Part shown: positions 49,800 to 60,785 of the stretch, in pieces
How positions within the stretch are numbered: the first letter of the stretch is position 1
How the letters are laid out: every line of letters starts with the position of its first letter
Assembly: GCA_028023455.1 (NCBI GenBank)
Contig: JAQFVV010006203.1
Span: 14,298,348-14,362,347, forward strand
Direction of reading: 5' to 3'
Source of the DNA: Epiperipatus broadwayi
Lineage: Eukaryota > Onychophora > Udeonychophora > Euonychophora > Peripatidae
DNA: 64,000 nt
Made by a program: the position numbers and the translations under genes
Notes under the pieces: generated by a model
Databases searched by the model: none
What the model saw: the letters and a program-made list of their open reading frames with translations, nothing else
What the model was told of the DNA's origin: nothing

Positions 49800-50877
49800 T
49801 GGAGCAAAATGAAAGAGACAGTGAATATTGACTCTGACGTTTATGTAAACAAATACGCTTGTTTGGAGGTCTTGGTAAAGCTCCATCTATTGATCATATA
49901 TATATAAAGTCTTATTATAAGTGGTTCAATTTAATATTTCCAATGCAGAATAACCAAGAATTTATTTGAATAATCTTATGAATATTCAAATTCTTTGTAA
50001 ATACCTAACATTAAAAATATACTGTGTGAAATATAGACAATCATATGAGTTTTTATGAGATTTTATTATTATCTTTATGGCAATTGAAGATATCTTTAGC
50101 TTCAACAGATTTACATATTTGTCTTTATATATTTCTAATACTATATATAACAATTTTCAGGTAAATTAAGCGTATACATTAATCTTCTCCATCTAATGCC
50201 AACTTATTGGTTTAGCAAAATTGTAATGGCAGACTCAAGAGAAAATTAAAAAATCTTAATTTGGTTAATTGAGTGAAATTGTTGTGCTTAGCTTTCATGC
50301 AGTGTTTAAATGTTGCAAGAAATATGTTTACACGCACATGTATATACACCTGGGTCTCGTTTTACGCGATAAAGATAGGTTCCTCAGAAAACATGCGCAA
50401 ACAAAATCGCACAAAAATAGACGTAACTTACATTGAAAAAGGAGGAATGCAGTCTGTGATTTTTCAAAATTCGCATAAAAAGCAAAGCACCAATGTAAAA
50501 TTACTTTAAAATTCGCGCAAAAAAAAAAATAAGGAAATAAAATATGACTAATAAAAAATTTCAAATTTGAAAAAAATTGATACAAGACAAACTTTTTTTA
50601 ACTACAATATTTAATTTTATTCAAAATAATATATTTTTATGCATAATTTACAGTACAGTAATTTACATTTTTTTATACATGTTTTAATAATTAACGCTAT
50701 TTGCCGATAAACAGGTTCGTTTGCAAACTGGTAAAGATTCTTCACAAGAGGAACTATAACTAGCGACAACTTCACTCTCATGTTGTTGTTTTAATGGTTT
50801 TCTAGTGACAACGTAATTAGTAATTAATCTACTAAACATCACATTATCACCATCTCTATACTAGCACATAATTGTTG

Positions 50878-51059
50878 TAAACAAAGGCAAAACTCTCCAT
50901 ACAGTAATGCCACCCTGTGCCACAAGCCAGAAACTAGTCTGAGGATATTGGATGAGTAGGCACTAGATAGAGATTTTATGCACAAGCCTTATGGCATCCA
51001 TTGATTACTCTGTTTGGCACAGGATGGCACTACTGTATGGAGAGTTTTGCCTTTGTTTA
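50878..51059. mobile_element. 182-bp TIR element nested in the pogo element
   Basis: TIRs of about 40 bp begin TAAACAAAGGCAAAACTCTC and continue through CATACAGTARTGCCA at both ends. The interior CCAGAAACTAGTCTG and TTTTATGCACAAGCCTT also occurs at 21290-21440. It is non-coding. Confidence 0.82.
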
Positions 51060-51400
51060 GTAATTAATTTTTGAGACGATGATTTTATTAATTGTTTATG
51101 AAGCTCGTGATATCCAGACATACAACCATTTAGCTCTCGTTGGAATTTAAGAGCACGTTCGTGATTAGTGTCATTATTAAGAAAATAATTTGCCAACTGA
51201 TTAGAAAGTTGAAGACCTTCTCGAATCATTTTGGAAGTGAAAGGAACAGGTTCCACTTCTGTTTCATTATCTTTTTCTACATTTTATTCTGTATCTAAAC
51301 TTTTATTTTTGTCTTTAATTTTCAATTCCGTTTATTAAAAATCAAATTTCGTTTCACTGCTATTACTCACCTTTTAAAAATAAACTTGCAGACACTAAAT
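51055..51400 (-). pseudogene. Tigger-like transposase C-terminal remnant
   Basis: The minus-strand frame reads EVEPVPFTSKMIREGLQLSN, then LANYFLNNDTNHERALKFQR and GCMSGYHELHKQL. This helical pattern, with FF/YFLxxDxxxER and a final Y-x-L, matches the tail of Tigger/CENP-B-like DDE proteins. Two stops lie upstream. The DDE core is missing between here and the right TIR, and the 182-bp insertion follows directly. Confidence 0.6.
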
Positions 51401-53041
51401 GATTAATAATTGATTAAACATTCTTTTTTAAAAAGCAAAAACAGAATGTGATTTAAAATGCAAAATTAACACGCACAATGTTTGAACAAATTTACATTAT
51501 AATCTTGTAAAATTTAATGTGTGTATACATAAAATGTGGAAATCATGATTTTAATTTCATTATTGTATAAAATCTTACTATTATAAAGCACTGAAAATAT
51601 TGAAATTACTAAGATGAAAGTCGAATTCCAATAATGTGCTATTACTTTCAATATAACGTAAGTGCGCGAAAGTTCGACTTCCGGTGAAACATGAATCGTG
51701 TAACTTCAAAATAGTGTTAAATAAGTCCGCGTAAAAAGAGACCCAGGTGAATATATTTGTAGTGATACTATATATTTTTTTCTTGTAAAAGTCATCAGTA
51801 ATTAAAATTTTCTTATTATTCCTAAATTAGGATCAATATTGAGTGTAGAAGATGACTGTCTCTTAGTTAAAAATCCAAAAGGCAAGACATTCAGTACTAT
51901 TCAGTTACCATTATTTCTACATATTTCACTAAAATTTGTACAAAGTTTCATAAGAATTTAAATATTAAAAAAATGCAAATTTAAAATTGATGTTCATATT
52001 GCTAAATGGCGTAAAAATTTGTTATATTTATTAGGAAAGAGTTTAAAGCATTTTATCTTTTTCATGCAAAATAATCCAATATATTTTGACATCTACCCCC
52101 TTTAATGATTCAGCTTCTTATTTTGCAAATGTTGTCAATCTTTCTATTGTTTCTTGAACATCAGCCTAATTACTACTTTCTATATTTAAATCAAGCGTTT
52201 TTCTAGATAACTTATTAGACTGCTTATCCCTCTGAATATTAAGTTACTATTATTGATATAGAATTAATGGGGTTCTTAGATCGAAATTCAAGTTCAAAAC
52301 CAAAGTTGGGTTTAATAAACGTGTTCTAATTTCAGAAATTCAGTTTTCACCAAATGGGAAAAAAATTCTAATTTTGGTATATCTTTGCCTCTTGTATATC
52401 CATTTTCTCTTTGTCTGTTGATTCAAACTGTACTTATATATTGTGCCCTTTTCTTTAGGTCTAAATAAATTTATTTGTATCAACTTTCTAAAAAAATTTA
52501 AACTTAAGATGTATTCTATTGGTATGAATACTATGTTATGCTAACAATCTTTTTAAAAGCTTAATTAAAGTAAAATGAAAATATTTAATGTATAAAATTA
52601 TGCTAAATATATTTAAAACAGTTAAATAAAGCTAAATGTTATAATTGTATACGGTTGGAAAAGCTGGCTATAATAAAATAGTGTATTAATAAGTCTTTTA
52701 AATAAGTATTAAAAGCTGAATTTTTTAAAAAGCAATAATCTACAATTAAATAAATAGTATATTTTATAATAAAAATTATATTTAATAATTGTATTTAAAA
52801 GTATTTATTTAAAAAAATAGTATTTGTGGTGGAGAAATGCATATTTAATTTTATAGTATCAAAATTATTATTCTAAATTATATTATTTTCTTTAATATAA
52901 TATTTGTTGCAATCAAACATTTATTTTATTCCCAGACAGAAATTGATACAGGCTATGTCTGGATTGTAAGTCGTGTGACATGTAAATATTCATATTACAC
53001 CATTTACACCTTTTTAGATACTTTATCAATACTTTTATTTG

Positions 53042-53092
53042 TATTACACTAACAGTTTCGACTATCCTGCAGTCATCATCAGAGCTATAATA
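53042..53092 (-). ncRNA. Hammerhead-like motif
   Basis: Minus-strand order: TATTA, loop, GCT, CTGATGA, one extra T, stem II GACTG/TAGTC with loop CAGGA, GAA, ACTGT (minimal stem III), U17, AGT, loop, TAATA. Stem I closes in two parts (GCT/AGT and TATTA/TAATA) around an internal loop, as natural type I hammerheads do. The extra base between the core and stem II, and U17, are non-standard. It is the same family as 32745-33030. Confidence 0.55.
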
Positions 53093-54507
53093 TTCAAATA
53101 TATAATTATACAATTATTACACTTATCCACATATTGATAGACATAATTAATACACAATATAAACAAAAATAATTATACATTTTAATATGATCTTTATAAA
53201 TAATCATTTCCCATTTTATTACATTATCTTCTAAATAATTTTATCAATATTTTATATTAATTTATTTTATATCACTTTATTTTATTTTTTAAATATTATT
53301 TAATATAATAATTATAACTTTAACATTTATTTTACTATTTAATGCATATTCATACGTGTGCTTACTAATTTTCTTGTTAATAAAGTTTCAAAATTGCTTT
53401 AAAACTGTGCTATAAAATTGAAAATGTTTATTTGTCTATTACCAGATAAAATATAAAAATTAGCTATTATAAAATATTTAATTAAGTTTTAAAACGAATG
53501 TAGCTAATAAAATTAGATTTTTTTTGTTTAGAAAAATGGATACATTAAAAACTAAAGATGGGATAAATTAATAAAACATTATTTTAAAAGTTATTTTAAA
53601 ATATTTAGTTGATTTTAATAAAGTGTAAAAATTAATTTAGAATTAATATTATTAAATATTTTAAAAGATGAGTCATAGATTTTATTTTTTGATTTTAATT
53701 GTGCAGTTTTGGCTGGATATGTAAATTAGACCATCAGCCAAGGTCTAATCAACCAATCCGATGGTCAATTTATTTTGGTATAAATACAGATGCTCAATTA
53801 TTGTCAGTGTGCTTCCTGTTAGTTAAGTTTGCTTTCTATTAGTTAAGTGTGTTTTTAATTAGTCAATTCAGTGCTATAACAACTCTCTAATAATTTATTT
53901 TAAAACAGAAAAGTGTACTAATTGAATTGTTTTAAAAGAGGGTATATTTAAAAAACTATAAATTTATTTGGTTTAAATATGCACTGTTGAGCAACTAAAA
54001 TTCCCTGCTAAGTCAATTTATCAAAATTTAATCTTAATGTTGCATAGCCATCGAAGTACCAAGAATAAGTATCTACCTGTATAAAGAAATGTTGGAAGTA
54101 CAATTTTTAATTAAAAATATAATTTTAATATTGTTAACGAAGACAAATAGTTTATCGGTCAAATTAACCTGTTGGACATTATATGAGAAATTAAACAGAA
54201 AAGTTCACGAGAAATTACAAAGCAAAAAATGCATTTATTTGGAAAGATAGTTTTATCTAAGACCTGAAAGGAATACGGTAAAAAAAAAACTTTTAAAATC
54301 TTTCAATAGTTTGAAAGTAGATATCATTTCTTATAGAAGTTGCAGATGTTTCTTTTTGAAGTTTTTAAATAGTTCACTGCAAGGCAAAAACCAAGGAAAA
54401 GACATGCTTGCCAATTAACAAAAAAATTTGAGGAATTTCTATTCGTTTTATTTTTTAGCTAAAATAAAGTTATGATTATTTATTAAGGGTATAGGAAGTA
54501 TGTAAAT

Positions 54508-54962
54508 ACTTTTAGAGAAAGGCATTAACTTTTATCATATGCATCTTGAACATTTCTAATAGTCAAATGATGTCTTTTTTTGATTATAGAGGGACCTCTC
54601 AAACCTCAACACAAGTTAGCGACTTTATAAAGATAAGAATGGCCATCTTATCTTTAACAAAATTCTCATTTATATAGGCCAATCTGAAACATCTTGATTT
54701 GGGAGCATAAAACTGTTAGTCTATGTAAAGAAAATAGTAGACTTAAAAAATGAAGAGACTAACCACTTCATGCTCCCAATCATGATGCTTCAGATCGGCC
54801 TATATAAATGAGAATTTAGGTTAAAGATAAGATGGCCATTCTTATCTTTATAAAGTTGCTATCTTGTGTTGAGGTCCCTCTATAGTCAAAAAAAGACTTT
54901 GTTTGATTATTAGAAACATTCCAGATGCATATGATAAAGGATAAAATCTTTCTCTAAAAGTC
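54508..54962. mobile_element. Fold-back element, 455 bp
   Basis: Arms of about 200 bp include ATAAAGATAAGAATGGCCAT, CATTTATATAGGCC and TAGAGGGACCTC with their inverses. The centre is GTCTATGTAAAG to CTTAAAAAATGAAG. The terminal ACTTTTAGAGAAAG is repeated inverted at the right end. No coding. Confidence 0.85.
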
Positions 54963-55039
54963 TTTAGCTAAAAATATACATTTATTAAATGATTAGCTGG
55001 ATTAGCATTGGATTGGTTATCTGACAAAACAAAAGTCCT

Positions 55040-55115
55040 AAGTTTGTAAAAATTTTCAAATTTACTCCATTTGGATTTGAACCCAGATCATATGCAGGGC
55101 ATCATTACCATTGTA
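55040..55115 (-). repeat. tRNA-like SINE head
   Basis: On the minus strand CTCATGGTACAATGGTAATG and CTGGGTTCAAATCCAAATGG show box A and box B at tRNA-like spacing. The acceptor arm does not close, so I call it a SINE fragment, not a tRNA gene. Confidence 0.5.
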
Positions 55116-55211
55116 CCATGAGATACTTTTCATGAGATAAAATACTTTCAAGTAAACTGATAAATGATATAGCAAATTTCATAACATATAATTTTTATTA
55201 TAAATATTTAC

Positions 55212-55333
55212 CTGTTCATTTTTGAGAAAATGCTTCACAAAATATTGCTGCAACTTTTCGTTAGCATAATTTATACACAGTTGTTCTAAACTATTGGTTT
55301 TAAAACTTTCAAAACCATAAACATCTAAAATAC
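55212..55333 (-). CDS. MYO19: Myosin XIX motor exon B: switch II and relay helix
   Basis: This 122-bp exon encodes [29 protein letters not shown] and ends [14 protein letters not shown] is the myosin switch II signature, and [17 protein letters not shown] is the relay helix that carries nucleotide state to the converter. The choice of ESFxxNSLEQLC fits MYO19 better than other classes, which usually read NSFEQLC. The acceptor AG is at 55335-55334 and the donor GT at 55211-55210. It starts in the middle of a Gly codon and ends in phase 0. Switch II Asp, Gly and Glu are all intact, so nothing suggests a pseudogene. Confidence 0.95.
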
Positions 55334-56699
55334 CTAATAAATATATATATATATATATTAATACAAACAAACTAGTTTTATTTTTTTATATATTCATTAA
55401 ATATTAATTATTTCTATAGAAATATACATGTATTGAATAAAATAATAGCAAGAATAGTTCTATTAAAAGGATGCAGAACCACTATTTACACTAAGCATTG
55501 TTTGCATTTTAAGCGGGATTGAATTATAAGCTATTTGAAGAAAATTCAAAGTATTAAACCATTCCTCAGGAAAAAACCTCACATTGTTTAAAAAATGTCA
55601 AGACTGGTCCACATAGATTCAATAATAAATAATATCAAAGACTGGTATATGTACTTGCTCTCAAGCTAATATGTGACTGCATAATTTATATTGTTTGGAA
55701 TTAATGCTTTCATCATCATCATCATTAGAAATCACTAGTAAGTGACTATTTCAGATGAAAAAATAAGAAAAGTGTTAGAATTTAAAGAAAGAGAACAAAA
55801 ATGCAGCCATACAAACAAGTCCTATTGTCACAATTACTACAGAGATAGATGTCTAATGATAAAAAGATTCAAACTGGACCTAAATTAACCTGAAGAAAGT
55901 AGAAAAAAAGAAGAGAAAGTATAATGATGATTAATTTATTTATAAATGCTAATGACAATTATTAATGAAGTAAAATTAAAAACTTTCAATCATTTTGCAT
56001 TGAATCATATATTAGTAGTCTGACATAAATATTAGCTTGAGTATCCAATGAACTATATGATGAAACAACTCAAGAATTAGGAACCTAACTTTAGAAATAA
56101 TAAATTTGCAATATGTTTTAATATTTTTATTTTTTGTTATAATAGTTTTGCATCAATTAAGTAATTTTGTTGTACTTTATTAAGAAAATTTATTAACTTT
56201 TTGTTATCCACAAAAATACAGGTATCAGAGTTTATAACAATTTCATTTAACAATAACTTTGCTTGCAATGGCATAAATTTTGTTGCAAATTCTCAGATAA
56301 ATAGCTCTACAAAAAAGAAATTAGAAAATCAATCTCATTAAAAGTGAGCCAAAAATAATCTAATGTAAAGTTAATAATGGAAGGGAGTGTATAGACATCA
56401 TCATCAAATTTGTTTCAATGAATAAATCTTTCAAAATCAATTCTCTTTACTATTCTCCAGAAAAAAAAAGAATATAATCTTGAATATTCTCTTGTGGTCC
56501 TCATCAGTGAGGACTTGTCTAAAAAAAAAGAAAATCATGAGATATTGTGTTGATATGAATAAATCTTTTATGAATTTTAAACAAAAATAATAATAATAAA
56601 GGTGAGAGGATGTTATTAAAAAGAAAAAATGTTAGGATTAAAAAAACGAATTACAGAAAAGACATATGGATTTTTCTTTTTAAAAAAGTAAAGAGAATT

Positions 56700-58500
56700 A
56701 TAATAATATTTTCTTTATCAATATCTTTCTTTTCAAACATATAGGCACATTTTCTTTTAACACTATAATTTTTATCAAAAGCACTCTATCCAAGTTTAAT
56801 GCCATAATTAATTCCAACCATTATGTTTCCATCAGTATTAATAATTTCACCAAGGTATTTATAGTTGTAAACTAAATTTCACCATGATATTTCTGGTCGT
56901 AAACTTCTAATTCATCATAATCAATCTATTCTCTTCTGAGAAAATTCACTGAACATTACTTTAGTTTTTTACCATTTATCTTTAATCCTACTTTATAACA
57001 TTAATCTGATAATTCTTGCTATATTTCTTGCAGCTCTGAAGCATTATTTGCAAAAACAATCACATTATCTGCAAAATCTAGATAACTTAAATAATTTCCA
57101 CTTATTTTAACTATCTTAATTTTCCATTTTAATTAACAAAATACTTCTTATAAAACTGACATAAATCATTTTGGATATAGAATTAGCCTGTCAAACATAC
57201 ATCTAAATTTTAATCTTAATACTATCATGTAATCTAGCTACTGCTATTTGCATTTTGATATTCTTCAGAATATGATAATATCCTGGATCTATATCTCCAT
57301 GAATCAATGCTTTAATTATTACAAAAAAGCTTACTGAATCTAATGCATTTTCATAATCTACAAATTCAGAATATAATGGTAATTCATATTCTTTGGAACT
57401 TTCTCTAACTTCTTTCAACATTAGTTAATCCGTTGTACTAAACCCACTTTTAAATGCAACTTATTTTTTTGGTTGATCAGACTCTGCAGTTCATTGTAAA
57501 TGGGCTATAATTATTTTGGTAAAGATTTGCAATTTCTAATATCATGTTTCTTAAATAACAATATTACAACTGCATTCTTTCAATTATTTGGTACAACTTT
57601 GCCAACAATTTTTCTGATTTCTTCACTTGCTTTTTTTAAAAAAAATGTCAATAAAAATTACTTCATTTTCTAGAGTTTTTTTTCACTTTTTCATAGATTT
57701 ATTTGCATATTTTACTTCATTTAAATTGCTGGGCAATTCAGAAGATCTAATAATTGTAGGAAATCCTTTGTTTCTTGATGTTTATTATTATATAATTCTT
57801 TATAGAACTTTTCTACAATATTTTATGTCACCTCTCTTTTAAATAATAGTTCCATCTTTTTATCATTACTGAAACAAAGTTTCACTATCAAGATGTTATT
57901 TTAAACTTTTGAGACTTTTATTATCTTCTACAGTTTTTCTTACTAATTCATAATTATATTTGTTTATATCATTATTAACTTTTTTTTGTACCATATTACA
58001 AAACTCTATATATTCAATTCCTCTTAATGGATACTTTTTAACATCTTCATATTCTTTCTTCTCTTCATACACTGTCTTATTTCAATAGAAAATTGGGAAA
58101 TTGCTGTTTTTTTTTATACTAGCTAACTTTCTTAATACAGAATCAGTTATCTTCTTTTTAACTTCTGTCAGATCTGAACCATCTTAAAAAATCTGTTAAT
58201 ATTTTAAAATGATTTGCAAATTCTAATTTAAATTCATTGAAATATTTCTAAAGATTAGAAATAATAACTGTTAATGCTACCTTTTTTAATGATTTTTGTC
58301 TTTCTAATTTTGCGTTAACTTGTATCTTGCATCTCATCAATTGATGATTATTTCCTGTGATAAAAGAAAAAATTTGGGAAAGGAGATCATTTGATTCCTC
58401 ACTGAGGCCTAAGAGAAACTGATTGGGAAAATTCTTAATGTCCAATTCATATGATTTTATCATTGCAGCTTTTATTACTATGTGATAATTCATAAGATAA
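56700..58500 (-). pseudogene. RTE-like LINE reverse transcriptase fragment
   Basis: Going down the minus strand, 58493-58248 is a linker-like section. 57421-57203 has LPLYSEFVDYENALDSVSFF (motif A, usually FVDYEKAFDSV) and IDPGYYHILKNI. Near 57120-57000, NYLSYLDFADNVIVFANN with SELQE is motif C. Near 56860-56730, VYNYKYLGEIINTDGN with SAFDKNYSVKRK is the YLG block. It has stops between motifs, AFDS changed to ALDS, and FADN in place of FADD. It is a different family from the LINE at 9960. Confidence 0.8.
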
Positions 58501-59431
58501 AATAAACATAGATGAGTTCCTGAGCATCAGCTAACATGATGAATTTATTAGTTTTTTTTATCTCTGAATTTAATATATATATTTTCAAACATAACTTCTA
58601 ATTTTAATACCTATTTCAAATCTGGCATCTGAGGCAGCAGCCACACATCTCACCTATACTATCAGTCTTGATGACTTATAGTGCAATTATAACTTGAGTC
58701 ACAATATTTAATGAGACTTTATGTTCTACAATAAACCTGCCACTCATTTAATCAAGTCCTACTTTTAATTATTCATGAGCAAACTGTAGAACTATTTAAT
58801 AAATAAATTATTGTTTTAAACTTTTTTTTTTTTTTATTGTTTACCTTACAGATTAAATCTGGTTCCCCAAATATATTTAGTTTGTATTTATGATGCATTC
58901 ATACAGAGATATAACTAGATCAAGACCATGATATAGTTTCCCAAACTATAAGATTTCACTACCATGTTTCACAAGCCAAATAAAGCAATCTTATTCATGG
59001 GTTAACATTCATCCAATAATCCCTCAATTCTTATGATGTGTCATCACCTCTTTTAAATATAGCACCCCCCCCAAAAAAAAAACAACAACAACAAAAAAAA
59101 AAAAAACAATAACAACAAACACTTAGAAGTATTACTTTAATAAAGAATAAATTTACTAATTTAGAAAAGTAAATGATTTTAAATTTATATTATTTCCATA
59201 TGTTCCAAACATATATAAGCTCAAATAATCTAAATTTGATTGTATAGCCATTCCATTCTAATATAGATTTCACTGTGCATTTGAGAATGACCATGCAATA
59301 AAATTTACATTTTTTGAACTTGATGTATGGCTGAAAACATATACAACTATTTTTGCTTCTTATAGTGTTTTTTTTTTCTATTTTACTATATTAGTAATAA
59401 TATTAATTTTCCCTTCCCATTATATGCAATT

Positions 59432-59567
59432 CTTTTGCATACGCCTGTGCGTGTTTTACAAAGCAGTATGATTATGATGATCGTCACAGAACATGCACTC
59501 AGCTATATTTAAAAAAAAAAAAAAAAACTGCTTTATAAAGTAAACACACAGATGTAAGCAAAAGAAT
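59432..59567. repeat. Inverted repeat (MITE-like)
   Basis: TTCTTTTGCATACGCCTGTG pairs with CACACAGATGTAAGCAAAAG further right, and ACAAAGCAGT with ACTGCTTTATAAAG; the loop ends in a 17-bp A run. Confidence 0.7.
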
Positions 59568-60137
59568 TATATTAGTAGTAACAATTTCTCTTTTACACCC
59601 TACCCCATAAGTATGCATTTCTTTATATGCATTCATTCACACTAGTCATCCCTCAATAAATACACAAATGATTATTACTCTTTATTAGTTTAGAAACTAC
59701 TACACATTTCACTGAAACCACAATATAAATTTAAAATTTAATAAAGATCAAATATATTACAGTCTTCAAACTTCTGGAAATTACAAAATATTGCTGAAGA
59801 CATATGGTTAAATTTGTATCTAAAATAAAAGTAAAATAAAGTCATTCCTTATCTAATAAAGACTGACTGATCTCGATTTGTATACTTATTGAATGGGTGC
59901 TTGTTGAAAAATACATACATCTGGAGACAATTTGTGTGATGTGCATCAATAAATTTGACACTGAAGAACAATGAGATACAGAGTAATAAAGGATTTCTTC
60001 CGAGTTGAGATATACTTTGGGAACTATTGACAAATTTATTTCTAACATTTTCAACTACATTTGAACAATAGAAATGATTTTTAAAAATTTATATATATAT
60101 ATTAAAGAATGCACAAAGCTAGATGAAATTTGTACAG

Positions 60138-60314
60138 TAATAGAATACAACCAACTGCTACAGTTTCAATTATGCTACCCGATTTTAAAAATTCATGCCT
60201 GAATCATGCACCTTAGATAAAAAAAAATCCTCTTATTTAAGATGTGAGATTCAGTCTTGAATTTTAAATACAGATAGCACAATTGAAACTGTAGCAATTG
60301 GTTGTATTTTATTA
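60138..60314. mobile_element. Small TIR element (MITE)
   Basis: About 80-bp arms start TAATAGAATACAACCAACTG and continue CTACAGTTTCAATTATGCTA; the right arm is the near-exact inverse. TA-rich flanks hide the target site. Confidence 0.82.
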
Positions 60315-60335
60315 ATATATATATATACATATATT

Positions 60336-60785
60336 TAAATAAGTCAATTATTTTATATAGCGCGATGTTTTTTTACAAACTGTAATATTTTAAACAGCAT
60401 TAAACTGTTGCACATGCGCTTTGGATTTTAACTATAAAATGAATGAATACAAACACTTCAAACACATGATAAAGTCTTTGGAAAAGATAGAATGGCCATC
60501 TATCTTTTTGAACCCAAACGTTTTTGTATGGGCGAATCTTAAGTGTTTGAAAGTGAAAGCGTGAAGATATTAAATAATCACTTTAAATTACTTTTACATG
60601 CTTGAATGAATGACGCTGGTGAAATTTATTAGAATTTATGATACGTCATTCTTATTTGAAATTAAATGTATGTAAATAAGTCAATTATTTTATATAGCGT
60701 GATGTTTTTTTACAAACTGTAATATTTTAAACAGCATTAAACTGTTGCACATGCGCTTTGGATTTTAACTATAAAATGAATGAAT
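60336..60785. repeat. Direct repeats of 113 bp flanking about 220 bp
   Basis: 60336-60448 and 60672-60785 are almost identical, from TAAATAAGTCAATTATTTTA to AACTATAAAATGAATGAATA, with one visible difference (AGCGCGATG/AGCGTGATG). The insert contains GATAGAATGGCCATCTATC and a GAATGACG/CGTCATTC inverted repeat. It may be a miniature terminal-repeat element or a two-unit tandem repeat. Confidence 0.8.

Larger units (their letters stand above)
48786..49896. mobile_element. Retrozyme-like hammerhead repeat, locus 2 (1-kb palindrome)
   Basis: The end of one unit (48786-48843), a full unit (48844-49232, 389 bp) and a partial unit (49233 to about 49355) stand in tandem. A partial and a full unit (to 49896) then follow in the opposite direction. 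The region 48844-49896 is therefore a near-perfect palindrome with TGATCA at both ends and arms of about 500 bp. It shares its unit with locus 1 at 20282. A full hammerhead lies in each full unit, and the central partial units keep only its stem II/III half. No protein frame is present. The close match of the arms points to a recent event or to gene conversion. Confidence 0.82.
50347..51749 (-). mobile_element. Pogo/Tigger-like Tc1-mariner element, decayed
   Basis: Ends CACCTGGGTCTCGTTTTACG and the inverse of CACCTGGGTCTCTTTTTACG form a TIR of over 20 bp with one mismatch. The left flank is TA; the right flank reads AA, so the TA duplication is imperfect. The minus strand inside encodes the C-terminal part of a Tigger/jerky-like protein. 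A 182-bp TIR element has inserted at 50878-51059. Confidence 0.75.
43016..55211 (-). other. MYO19: MYO19 intron between exons B and C
   Basis: This 12.2-kb intron holds an inverted repeat (43570-43734), a trinucleotide repeat (45606-45647), the hammerhead palindrome (48786-49896), a pogo/Tigger-like element (50347-51749), a hammerhead-like motif (53042-53092), a fold-back (54508-54962) and a SINE fragment (55040-55115). 43740-45600 and 45650-48780 show no gene; a box B-like ATTCGAGCCC occurs near 47709. Confidence 0.8.

Noticed and set aside
50273-50585. Overlapping 78- and 85-codon frames on opposite strands
   Set aside because: They lie across the end of the pogo-type element and are low-complexity chance frames.
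56490-56530. Minus-strand CCTCACTGATGAGGACC
   Set aside because: CTGATGA is present with a good first stem strand, but no GAAA follows at the right distance; at most a remnant.
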